DNA of 13,210 nt, taken from Rhizobiales bacterium UBA697 (GTDB taxonomy: Bacteria > Pseudomonadota > Alphaproteobacteria > Rhizobiales > Ancalomicrobiaceae). Both the position numbers and the translations under genes were made by a program. The stretch is taken from positions 1-13,210 of the forward strand of contig DBMN01000154.1 in the NCBI GenBank assembly GCA_002298965.1, in the 5' to 3' direction. The notes under the pieces are model-generated. The model was given only the letters and a program-made list of their open reading frames with translations, ran no database searches and was not told the origin of the DNA. Below are positions 1 to 6,455 of this stretch, piece after piece (position 1 is the stretch's first letter; every line of letters starts with the position of its first letter).

Positions 1-25
1 TCTCGAAGCATCGCGCACCGGCGTC
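1..25. repeat. Partial copy of edge repeat (inverted relative to right end)
   Basis: The first 18 bases are the exact reverse complement of positions 13113-13130. With one extra base allowed, the match continues for six more (GGCGTC). The rest of the element presumably lies to the left of the window. It is non-coding and sits just outside the araBDA terminator. I infer it is an end of the same dispersed palindromic repeat seen at the right edge. Confidence 0.55.
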
Positions 26-53
26 CTGATGCGGCCTCCGCCCATCCCCCGCA

Positions 54-88
54 CAAAAAAACGGGCGAGATCTTTCGATCTCGCCCGC
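54..88 (-). terminator. Rho-independent terminator of araBDA
   Basis: Read on the minus strand this is a perfect 11-bp stem (CGGGCGAGATC paired with GATCTCGCCCG, plus-strand arms 62-72 and 77-87) closed by a GAAA tetraloop of the stable GNRA class. Seven uridines follow, from the A-run at 55-61. It lies about 70 nt beyond the araA stop codon. The strong stem, GNRA loop and U-tract make it the clearest terminator in the window, and it marks the end of the araBDA transcript. Confidence 0.92.
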
Positions 89-156
89 CGGTCGACGGAC
101 GGCGCGCGCCGGAGGGGACAGGAGGCCGACCCTCGGCGCCGCGCCGCCGCTCCCGC

Positions 157-1563
157 TCAGACCTCGACGTATTCCACGCCGGCCAGGTCGCACCACGCCT
201 TCCAGCGCGGGCGCACGTCGCCCAGGTGCAGGACCTGATGGTGGGTACCGCCGTTCCTCAGCCAGCCGTTCAGGCACTCGGCGACGCCGGTGTCGGGCTT
301 GAAGAAGAAGTAGGGCATCTCGACCGTCGGCAGTTCCTCGGTGTCGAGGATCGTGCCCTGGGCGACGACGAGGCGATACTTGCCCTCGCCCGGATCGAGC
401 AGGCTGACCAGCGTCGCCGGGCCCGGCTCGGCCATGAACAGCACGGTCGGCGGGTTGTCGAGGCCGCCGATGCCGAGCGGGCGATCGATCAGCTTCGGCC
501 TGCGGTCCTTGCGGGCGACCTTCCAGTTGCCCTCGCCCATGTGGCTCTGCAGCGCGGCGTCGCGCTCGAAGTCCATGGCGTACATCTCGGTGAAGTGCGG
601 ATCGGGCGCGATCGCGCGGGCCGCCACCATCAGCGAGGCGCAGTTGGTGTCGCCTTCGGCCGAATAGCCGTAGCCGGCCGCCATCAGGTTCGACGCCGCC
701 ATCATGTGGATCTGGCTGAAGCGTCCGTCGAAGCCGATCTCGTTGAAGTAGAGCGAGAAGGCGTCGTAGCCGCCGGCCTCGAGCAGCTTGGTGATGCCGA
801 TCTGGATCTTGGCCGCCTCCTCGAGCTGGGCCGGCTTCAGACGCGGATCCATCTCGAAGTTCGCCTTGCAGAAGTCGAGCACGGCGTCGACCTCGGCCTG
901 GGTGGTCTGGTTCATGTGCCAGACGATCGAGCCCATGCCGATGTGATCGATCTGCGGACCGAGCTTGCGCATGAAGGTGTGCGGGTCGGTCAGGATGTCG
1001 CCCATGCCCGGCATGCGGCCGAAGACGGCGACCTTCGCCTGCTTCATCGCGGTGACGGTGTGGGCGGCGACCGCGAAGGTCTCGAAGGCCTGGACGAAGG
1101 CGTCGCTCTTCCAGTCGCCGGAGAAGACGGTGAACTTCTTGCCGAGACGGATCAGCGTGTTGGCCGTGTCCTGCGCGCCGTGGACGCCCTGATTGTAGGT
1201 CAGGTCACCCATGTCCCAGGCGGTCGTCACCTGCGGCTCGGGCTGGATGTTGGCGAGCATCAGCGGCAGCGAGCAGTCGCGGAAGGCGTTGACCAGCCGC
1301 AGGCCCGGCCCGTAGGTCAGCATGACGATCAGGACGCCGTCGACCCCGTCGGCGGCGAAGCCCGCCATGGTGCGTTCGATGTCGTCGCGGCAGCGAACGG
1401 CGCCGGGGAAGACGACGTCGGCCACGCCCGAGAGCCGGCCGGCGACGTCGCGGCCATAGGCCTCCTGCCGCTCGGTGATGCCGGGCAGCATCTTGTCGTA
1501 GAGTTCCTGCATGATGCCGAGCAGGCCGATCTTCGGCTTGCGGGTGACCACGTCGAGAGACAT
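157..1563 (-). CDS. araA: L-arabinose isomerase (divergent subgroup)
   Basis: This 468-residue protein is predicted to interconvert L-arabinose and L-ribulose in the cytoplasm, the first step of the phosphorylating arabinose pathway. The metal-binding positions of the family are recognisable: E303 in GYGYSAEGD, E326 in HFTEMY, H341 in QSHMGE and H441/H442 in GGTHHQV. They correspond to E306, E333, H350 and H450 of E. coli AraA. Outside these blocks similarity to the E. coli enzyme (about 500 aa) is low, and the protein ends roughly 30 residues early, after GVEYVEV. A GAGGAA ribosome-binding site (plus positions 1571-1576) lies 7 nt before the ATG. The gene is last in araBDA, 31 nt after araD. 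Context with a kinase and epimerase that closely resemble E. coli AraB and AraD supports arabinose as substrate. A related aldose/ketose isomerase activity cannot be excluded from sequence alone. Confidence 0.87.
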   Translation of the reverse strand: MSLDVVTRKPKIGLLGIMQELYDKMLPGITERQEAYGRDVAGRLSGVADVVFPGAVRCRDDIERTMAGFAADGVDGVLIVMLTYGPGLRLVNAFRDCSLPLMLANIQPEPQVTTAWDMGDLTYNQGVHGAQDTANTLIRLGKKFTVFSGDWKSDAFVQAFETFAVAAHTVTAMKQAKVAVFGRMPGMGDILTDPHTFMRKLGPQIDHIGMGSIVWHMNQTTQAEVDAVLDFCKANFEMDPRLKPAQLEEAAKIQIGITKLLEAGGYDAFSLYFNEIGFDGRFSQIHMMAASNLMAAGYGYSAEGDTNCASLMVAARAIAPDPHFTEMYAMDFERDAALQSHMGEGNWKVARKDRRPKLIDRPLGIGGLDNPPTVLFMAEPGPATLVSLLDPGEGKYRLVVAQGTILDTEELPTVEMPYFFFKPDTGVAECLNGWLRNGGTHHQVLHLGDVRPRWKAWCDLAGVEYVEV

Positions 1564-1594
1564 CGCGTGTTTCCTCGTGCTGGCGGATGGGGGA

Positions 1595-2296
1595 TCACGA
1601 ACCCTTCTTGCCCTGGCCGTACCAGGCGCCGGGGCCGTGTTTTCGCTGGTAGTGATAGTCGGAGACGTATTCTTCGACCGGACGGGCGGCGGGATCGATG
1701 GTCACCGTCGCCGTGGCGATGCGGGCGATCTCCTCGAGGAAGACGGCGTTGAGCACCGCGTCCTTCGGAGACTTTCCCCAAGTGAACGGCCCGTGGCCGG
1801 CGACGAGCGCCATCGGCCGGGCGAGCGGATCGTCGTTGCCGAGGCGGCGGACGATGGCGTGGCCGGTCTCGCCCTCGTAGTCGCGCGCCACTTCGTCGGG
1901 CGTCAGCGCCGCGGTCAGCGGCACCGAGCCGTGGCAGTAGTCGGCATGCGTCGTGCCGAAGCACGGGATCTCGCGCCGCGCCTGCGCCCAGGCGACCGCA
2001 TGGGCCGAATGGGTGTGGGCGACGCCGGCGATCGTCGGGAACGCCCGGTAGAGCACCAGATGGGTGCGGGTGTCGGTCGACGGATTGAGATCGCCCTCGA
2101 CGCGATTGCCGTCGAGATCGACGATGACGATCTTGTCGGGCGTCAGTTCGTCGTAGGAGACGCCCGACGGCTTGATCGCCACCAGGCCGCGCCCCCGGTC
2201 GATGCCGGAGACGTTGCCCCAGGTGTGGACGACGATGCCGCGTCGATCCAGTTCGAGATTGGCCTCGCAGACGGCCTTCTTCAGCTCTTCGAGCAC
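1595..2296 (-). CDS. araD: L-ribulose-5-phosphate 4-epimerase
   Basis: This 233-residue class II aldolase-fold enzyme (E. coli AraD has 231) is predicted to convert L-ribulose 5-phosphate to D-xylulose 5-phosphate, feeding the pentose phosphate pathway. The zinc ligands are visible as H94 and H96 (AHTHSAH) and H168 (VAGHGPFTWG). The catalytic acid D119 lies in HADYCHG, and the C-terminal catalytic tyrosine Y226 in HGPGAWYGQ. The start is GTG at 2296, not an upstream ATG. TGAGGAGG lies 6 nt before this GTG, and the protein from there has the family's exact length. A longer open frame continues upstream to 2506, but it lies inside araB and gives arginine-rich nonsense. The TGA that ends araB is part of this gene's Shine-Dalgarno sequence, so the two genes are probably translationally coupled. 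Confidence 0.95.
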   Translation of the reverse strand: MLEELKKAVCEANLELDRRGIVVHTWGNVSGIDRGRGLVAIKPSGVSYDELTPDKIVIVDLDGNRVEGDLNPSTDTRTHLVLYRAFPTIAGVAHTHSAHAVAWAQARREIPCFGTTHADYCHGSVPLTAALTPDEVARDYEGETGHAIVRRLGNDDPLARPMALVAGHGPFTWGKSPKDAVLNAVFLEEIARIATATVTIDPAARPVEEYVSDYHYQRKHGPGAWYGQGKKGS

Positions 2297-2307
2297 GGTT
2301 GGCCTCC

Positions 2308-3939
2308 TCAGGACCGGGTGTCGGTTTCGCCGAAGCGGGCGAAGCGCTCGCGCCGCTCGTAGAGCCGGGCGTAGGCGGCGACCGCCTCCGGGTTCGGCGT
2401 GTAGTCGCGCAGGATGCCGCTCTTCATCGCCTGCTTGGCGGCCTCGGCAGAGGCATGGCAGCCGGCGGCGGTGGCGGCGAAGACCGCGGCACCACGGGCG
2501 CAGCACTCTTCCGAGGCGACCACCGAGATCGGCCGGTTCAGCACGTCGGCGCAGGTCTGGACGACCAGCGGCGACTTCTGCGGGATGCCGCCGAGGGCGA
2601 CGATGCGACGGACCTCGATGCCGCGGCTCTCGAAACGGTCGACGATGGCGCGGGTGCCGAAGGCGACCGCCTCGACCAGCGCGCGATAGACCGCCGGCGC
2701 CGAGGAGCCGAGATGCAGACCGCCGAGGATCGCCTTGACCCGCTGGTCGGCGTCCGGCGTGCGCCGGCCGTTGAACCAGTCGAGGGCGATCTCGCCCGAT
2801 CCGCCGGGCGGCAGGTCGGCCGCCGCCTTCTCGAGCGAGGCGAGGAGATGCGCCGCACGCGCGGGATCGTCGTCGCCCCAGGTGAGCAGCCGCTTGAACC
2901 AGGCGAAGACGTCGCCGAAGGAGGATTGTCCCGCCTCGAAGCCGGTGAGCCCCGGCAGAACGCTGTCGGGCACCTGGCCGCAGATGCCGTCGACCAGGAT
3001 GTTGCCGACCTCGCCGGGCGGCGCGACGAGGATGTCGCAGGTCGAGGTGCCCATGACGCGGGCGAGATCATAGGGCTCGACGCCGGCGCCGACCGCGCCC
3101 ATGTGGCAGTCGAAGGCGCCGACCGCGACGGCGATGCCGGCCGTCAGGCCCAGCCGCTCGGCCCATTCGGCCGACAGCCGGCCGGCTTCCGCGTCGGCGG
3201 GCAGCGGGTTCTCGAACAGCGGATAGGGCAGGGACAGCAGCAGCGGATCGAGCTTCTCCAGGAACTCGCGACCCGGCAGGCCACCCCAGCTCGGATGCCA
3301 CAGCGCCTTGTGACCGGCGGCGCAGCGGCCGCGCACGATCTTGGTGTGGTCGGTGATGCCGGCGAGCACCGCCGGGATCCAGTCGCAGAACTCGACCCAG
3401 GTCGCAGCCGCCTTCGCCACGGCCGGATCGGCGCGATGGACGTGGAGGATCTTCGCCCAGAACCATTCCGACGAGTAGATGCCGCCGACGTAGCGGGTGT
3501 AGTCGGTGATCGCGCCGGAATGGCAGAGGGTGTTGATCTCCTCGGCCTCGGCGATCGCGGTGTGGTCCTTCCACAGCACGCAGAGCGCGTTCGGATTGTC
3601 GGCGAATTCGGGATGGAGGCCGAGCGCCCGTCCGTCGGCGGCGAGCGGCAGCGGGCTCGAGCCCGTGGTGTCGACACCGATGCCGACGACGCGCGCGGCT
3701 TCCTCCGGCGCGGCGCGGAACAGGCCGCGGACGGCCTCGGTCATCGCCTCGAGATGGTCGAGCGGGTGCTGGCGGTAACGGCTGGTGACGGGGTCGCACC
3801 ACGCGCCGGTCGCCCAGCGCGGATAGGCGACGACCGAGCGGCCCAGTTCCGAGCCGTCGTCGGCCGAGAAGAGGACGGCGCGAACGCTGTCGGAGCCGAA
3901 GTCGAGACCGACGACGCGACGAGGATTCGACATGGACAT
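2308..3939 (-). CDS. araB: Ribulokinase (FGGY family)
   Basis: This 543-residue FGGY carbohydrate kinase (E. coli AraB has 566) is predicted to phosphorylate L-ribulose to L-ribulose 5-phosphate with ATP. The N-terminal phosphate-binding motif GLDFGSDSVR is at 11-20. The block LWKDHTAI-EAEEI at 122-135 and GGIYSSEWFWAKILHV at 152-167 are close to E. coli AraB. The catalytic aspartate is D277 in GAFDCHMGAVGAG, GTSTCDI is at 297-303, and the C-terminal ATP-site block ALGGIPQKS is at 448-456. Similarity to E. coli AraB runs the full length, so this is ribulokinase and not a xylulokinase or glycerol kinase. The ATG at 3939 has GGGAG 9 nt upstream; a second in-frame ATG lies 6 nt downstream at 3933. 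It is first in araBDA, behind a predicted AraC-dependent promoter at 4075-4104, with a leader of about 130 nt. Confidence 0.96.
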   Translation of the reverse strand: MSMSNPRRVVGLDFGSDSVRAVLFSADDGSELGRSVVAYPRWATGAWCDPVTSRYRQHPLDHLEAMTEAVRGLFRAAPEEAARVVGIGVDTTGSSPLPLAADGRALGLHPEFADNPNALCVLWKDHTAIAEAEEINTLCHSGAITDYTRYVGGIYSSEWFWAKILHVHRADPAVAKAAATWVEFCDWIPAVLAGITDHTKIVRGRCAAGHKALWHPSWGGLPGREFLEKLDPLLLSLPYPLFENPLPADAEAGRLSAEWAERLGLTAGIAVAVGAFDCHMGAVGAGVEPYDLARVMGTSTCDILVAPPGEVGNILVDGICGQVPDSVLPGLTGFEAGQSSFGDVFAWFKRLLTWGDDDPARAAHLLASLEKAAADLPPGGSGEIALDWFNGRRTPDADQRVKAILGGLHLGSSAPAVYRALVEAVAFGTRAIVDRFESRGIEVRRIVALGGIPQKSPLVVQTCADVLNRPISVVASEECCARGAAVFAATAAGCHASAEAAKQAMKSGILRDYTPNPEAVAAYARLYERRERFARFGETDTRS

Positions 3940-4031
3940 GAGACCGATCTCCCGGTCGGCGGGAGAGCGCGATCGACCGTCAGCCGTTCGGCCGGGGCAA
4001 GCCGTCGGCCCGTCGTCGCATCCTCCCGCAG

Positions 4032-4058
4032 CGGCCGTTTATGGCCGTTGTTGTTGTT
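4032..4058 (-). other. araB leader: small hairpin and AAC repeat
   Basis: In the predicted araBDA 5' leader, read on the minus strand, four tandem AAC triplets (plus positions 4047-4058) are followed by a 5-bp stem with a 6-nt loop (CGGCC/GGCCG, plus positions 32-36 and 43-47 of the 4000 block). The AAC tract would be unstructured RNA. No leader peptide with a usable ribosome-binding site was found. No function is assigned. Confidence 0.3.
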
Positions 4059-4074
4059 CGAGTTGGTAGCATGG

Positions 4075-4104
4075 ATTATAGTGGCGCCCGCTGGGTACCC
4101 ACAG
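4075..4104 (-). promoter_or_regulatory. Predicted araBDA promoter
   Basis: On the minus strand a perfect TATAAT -10 box lies at 4080-4075. An 18-bp spacer upstream gives CTGTGG (4104-4099) as a poor -35; a 17-bp spacer gives TGTGGG. A perfect -10 with a weak -35 is typical of activator-dependent promoters. The araI2-like half-site ends at 4102 and overlaps this -35 by 2-3 bp, much as araI2 overlaps the -35 at E. coli PBAD. The spacer contains the 10-bp palindrome TGGGTACCCA (4092-4101). Transcription would begin near 4068. Confidence 0.62.
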
Positions 4105-4118
4105 GGCTGATACGGCTT
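4102..4118 (-). promoter_or_regulatory. AraC half-site, araI2-like
   Basis: The minus-strand sequence AAGCCGTATCAGCCCTG matches the upstream half-site (4123-4139) at 12 of 17 positions. It lies in the same orientation and exactly 21 bp away, with 4 bp between the two 17-mers. This is the spacing of araI1 and araI2 in E. coli. It abuts the predicted -35 of araB, as the weaker E. coli araI2 does. The assignment rests on sequence similarity and geometry only. Confidence 0.6.
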
Positions 4119-4122
4119 TTTA

Positions 4123-4139
4123 CATGGATGATTCTGCTA
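4123..4139 (-). promoter_or_regulatory. AraC half-site, araI1-like
   Basis: The minus-strand sequence TAGCAGAATCATCCATG keeps both recognition boxes of E. coli araI1 (TAGCATTTTTATCCATA): TAGC, then ATCCAT at identical spacing. Thirteen of 17 bases agree. It points toward araB. The complement of its terminal CAT is the ATG start codon of araC, so AraC bound here would also cover its own translation start region. Confidence 0.68.
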
Positions 4140-5155
4140 CGTCCTCGTCCACTTCCGCGGAAGTCGACAGCATCATTCGGCGCCTCTCCCTGCTGCGCGC
4201 GGCCGGCGACGGCAGCGTCGATCCGCAGATGGCGCCGCTGTTTCCGGGCTATCGTTTCGACACCCGTCTGGTCGCCGGCATCACGCCGATCGAACGCGAC
4301 GGCCCGCTCGATTTTCCCATCGTCCGCGACGACGGCATGCGCGGCTGGATCGTCAACCTGACGGTGCGCGGCGCCGGCGAGGTCTTCGACGGAACCAGCC
4401 ATTTCCGCGTCGAAACCGGCGATCTCGTGCTGTTCCCGCCGGGTGCGATCCACGACTACAACCGCGCCGCCGATGCGGACGCCTGGTGGCATCGCTGGAT
4501 CTATTTCCAGCCGCGCGCCTCATGGACGACATGGCTTTCCTGGAAGGAGGTGCGTGGCCCCCTCTTCCTCCAGCGCGGCTCCGAACCGCGTCGTCTCGCC
4601 GAACTCGACCGCCTCTTCGCCGAGGTCGCCGCCTGGTCCGTCAACAACGACCTGTTGTCGATGGAACTGGCGATGAACGATCTCGAGAGGATCATCCTGC
4701 TGATCGCCCGCAACGATCGCGCCGAGGCGCCGGCCAATCGCTTCGACGAGCGGCTGCTGATGGCCTGCAAGTTCATCACCGACAATCTGCATCGCCCGCT
4801 CAGCGTCGCCGAGATCGCCCAGAAGGTCTGCCTGTCGCCCTCGCGCCTCGCCCATCTCTTCACCCAGACGCTCGGGCGCTCGATCCTGAAGTGGCGGGAA
4901 GAGCAGATGATCCAGTTCGCCTGCCAGCTGCTGCTGGTCTCGCCGAGCCCGGTCAAGCAGATCGCCGCGCAGGTCGGATTCGAGGATCCGCTCTATTTCA
5001 GCCGCGTCTTCCGCCGCTACACCGGCTGCAGCCCGCGCGCCTTCCGCGGCGAGCACGGCCGGCGTCACGAACGGGGCGAATGGACCGTGCCGGCGGTGCG
5101 CACCGTCGCGCCGATCGCCGAAGGCACGTATTCGCGCCCGCGCACCACGTCGTAG
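4124..5155 (+). CDS. araC: Arabinose-responsive activator, AraC orthologue
   Basis: This 343-residue protein matches E. coli AraC along its length. The N-terminal cupin keeps every listed arabinose-pocket residue with an ungapped offset of 30: P38, F45, T54, R68, Y112, H123 and W125, for E. coli P8, F15, T24, R38, Y82, H93 and W95. The C-terminal AraC/XylS domain (about 207-309) has two helix-turn-helix units. The first contains VCLSPSRLAHLF and the second FEDPLYFSRVF, both close to E. coli, which fits the E. coli-like operators upstream. It differs in having about 30 extra N-terminal and about 20 extra C-terminal residues. The ATG at 4124 has no good Shine-Dalgarno. In-frame ATG 4229 (M36) would give an E. 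coli-length N terminus, but codons 6-35 keep the GC-rich third position of coding sequence, so I keep 4124. The gene is divergent from araBDA and its 3' end overlaps gbpR by 91 bp. It probably activates araBDA with arabinose and regulates itself. Confidence 0.93.
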   Translation: MDDSATSSSTSAEVDSIIRRLSLLRAAGDGSVDPQMAPLFPGYRFDTRLVAGITPIERDGPLDFPIVRDDGMRGWIVNLTVRGAGEVFDGTSHFRVETGDLVLFPPGAIHDYNRAADADAWWHRWIYFQPRASWTTWLSWKEVRGPLFLQRGSEPRRLAELDRLFAEVAAWSVNNDLLSMELAMNDLERIILLIARNDRAEAPANRFDERLLMACKFITDNLHRPLSVAEIAQKVCLSPSRLAHLFTQTLGRSILKWREEQMIQFACQLLLVSPSPVKQIAAQVGFEDPLYFSRVFRRYTGCSPRAFRGEHGRRHERGEWTVPAVRTVAPIAEGTYSRPRTTS

Positions 5156-6105
5156 AGGATGCGCGCCGCCGGCGACATCGGCCGGCCGCGCACCGAGATC
5201 AGGCCGTAGGGCTCGACCGTCAGCGGCTCGGTGAGCTCGAGGCGGACGAGATCGCCGGAACGGGCGAAGAGTTCGGCGACCGGCGCGGCGAGCGGCGCGA
5301 TCGCGTCGGTGCGGCCCGCCATCACCAGCGACATCAGCACCGAGCCGGAGTTCAGCACCCGGTCGGCCGGCGGCAGGCCGTGACGGCGCAGCAGCATCTC
5401 GACCGAGCGGCGGACGAGCGAGCCGCGCGGCGGCAGCACCCATTCGCGTTCGGCGAGATCGGCCGGCGCGACGAGGCCCCGCCCGGCGAGCGGATGGCTG
5501 CGCCGCACCAGCAGTTCGACGCTCTCCCGCCCGATCTCCTCGTATTCGAACGGCCCCGGATCGACGCCCTCGGGAATGCGGGCGATGGCGAAGTCGAGCT
5601 TGGCCGCGAGGAGGCGAGCGATCAGCGTGTCCGACGTGTCGACGTCGACCGAGACCTGGAGACGGGCCAGCCGCCGCCGCGCCACGCCCACGGCTTCCGC
5701 GAGGAACTCCGCCGCCGGCGCCATCAGCGCCCCGACCGAGGCCGCGCCGCCGGTCTCCGAACGCAGCGCCTCGATCTCCTCGCCGGCATGGCCGAGTTCG
5801 GCGAGCATGGCGCGGGTGCGCCTGACCAGCGCCTCGCCGTAGCGGGTCGGCTCGATGCCGCGCGGGCGGCGCTCGAACAGCGGCACGCCGACGGTCTTCT
5901 CGATCTCGGAGAGCATCTTGGAGGCGGCGGGCTGGGACAGGCCCATCTCCTGCGCCGCGCGGTTGAGCTTGCGGTGGTCGTCGAGGGCGACGATCAGACG
6001 GAGATGGCGCAGCTTCAGCCGCATCGTCACGAGCTGCTCGAGCGAAGGTCCGCGCGTCGCTCTGCGTCCGACGATCGCCCTGTCGATCCCGTTCACGTCG
6101 GTCAT
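5065..6105 (-). CDS. gbpR: LysR-type regulator, GbpR-like
   Basis: This 346-residue LysR-type regulator has its winged helix-turn-helix near residues 34-90 (LRHLRLIVALDD, NRAAQEMGLSQPAASKMLSEIE, then PLFERRPRGIEPT). An effector-binding domain of the usual size follows. The sequence LRHLRLIVALDDH-LNRAA resembles the Agrobacterium galactose-binding-protein regulator GbpR. That regulator controls chvE in response to sugars, and here the gene is divergent from chvE. The start is ATG 6105, with CGGAGG 8 nt upstream. An open frame continues to 6246 but lacks such a site and adds a tail unlike the family. About 29 residues precede the conserved domain; M28 is a weaker alternative start. Its last 30 codons overlap the end of araC on the other strand. 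The most likely target is the chvE-gguAB-galKT unit; its own promoter may also be a target. Confidence 0.85.
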   Translation of the reverse strand: MTDVNGIDRAIVGRRATRGPSLEQLVTMRLKLRHLRLIVALDDHRKLNRAAQEMGLSQPAASKMLSEIEKTVGVPLFERRPRGIEPTRYGEALVRRTRAMLAELGHAGEEIEALRSETGGAASVGALMAPAAEFLAEAVGVARRRLARLQVSVDVDTSDTLIARLLAAKLDFAIARIPEGVDPGPFEYEEIGRESVELLVRRSHPLAGRGLVAPADLAEREWVLPPRGSLVRRSVEMLLRRHGLPPADRVLNSGSVLMSLVMAGRTDAIAPLAAPVAELFARSGDLVRLELTEPLTVEPYGLISVRGRPMSPAARILYDVVRGREYVPSAIGATVRTAGTVHSPRS

Positions 6106-6246
6106 GACCCGAACCTCCGATCCGCCCGTCCCCGCGCGATCCGTCCCCCGCGTCGGCCCGATCGGCGCCGACCGATGCCGCATATGGCATGGATGGCGCA
6201 GTTTCGACCGGGTCCAATACTCCCGCATATCGAATGGCACGATCAC

Positions 6247-6263
6247 GGTTACATGTCAAAACC
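6247..6263 (-). promoter_or_regulatory. Possible LysR box overlapping gbpR -35
   Basis: GGTT-N9-AACC forms a dyad that contains the T-N11-A spacing of LysR-type boxes (T6249, A6261). Inside it, on the minus strand, is a perfect TTGACA (6259-6254) oriented toward gbpR, about 150 bp before its start codon. No good -10 lies at 16-18 bp, so the promoter call is weak. If real, it would fit autoregulation of gbpR. Confidence 0.3.
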
Positions 6264-6455
6264 GCAACGGCTTCGCCCGGAACGCGCTACCGCTCGACGA
6301 ACTATGCGAGACGAAAGCTTGCGATGTGACGTCGTTTCGAGCGAAGATTGCCTTTAATCTCTCACACGACTCGTAAATCAGTCGAAGCGACGCGTGTACG
6401 GCGATGTAATGATTTCGCTTTGGCGTGTATGATCAGAATGAATGGGTGATTTCAA

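Noticed and set aside
226..1752. 508-aa plus-strand open frame opposite araA
   Set aside because: It is antisense to a gene with conserved metal-site residues. Its translation is rich in Gly, Arg, Val, Asp and His with no domain, as expected of shadow frames in GC-rich DNA.
4019..4027. Possible leader peptide in the araB 5' region (minus strand GGGAGG immediately followed by ATG, 13 codons)
   Set aside because: The Shine-Dalgarno touches the ATG with no spacing, and the peptide has no run of regulatory codons. It is not usable as a typical attenuator peptide.
2299..4110. 603-aa plus-strand open frame opposite araB and its promoter
   Set aside because: It is a shadow of araB, which matches the ribulokinase family end to end. 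The frame also runs through the regulatory region and has no ribosome-binding site or recognisable motif.
6188..6204. A further ATCCATG-ended, AraC half-site-like sequence upstream of gbpR (minus strand)
   Set aside because: Only the ATCCATG end and a few other bases match. The TAGC box is missing and there is no partner at 21 bp on either side. A 7-mer match of this kind can occur by chance.
4486..6357. 623-aa plus-strand frame across araC and gbpR
   Set aside because: It overlaps two well-supported regulators in other frames and has low-complexity Arg/Ala/Asp-rich composition.
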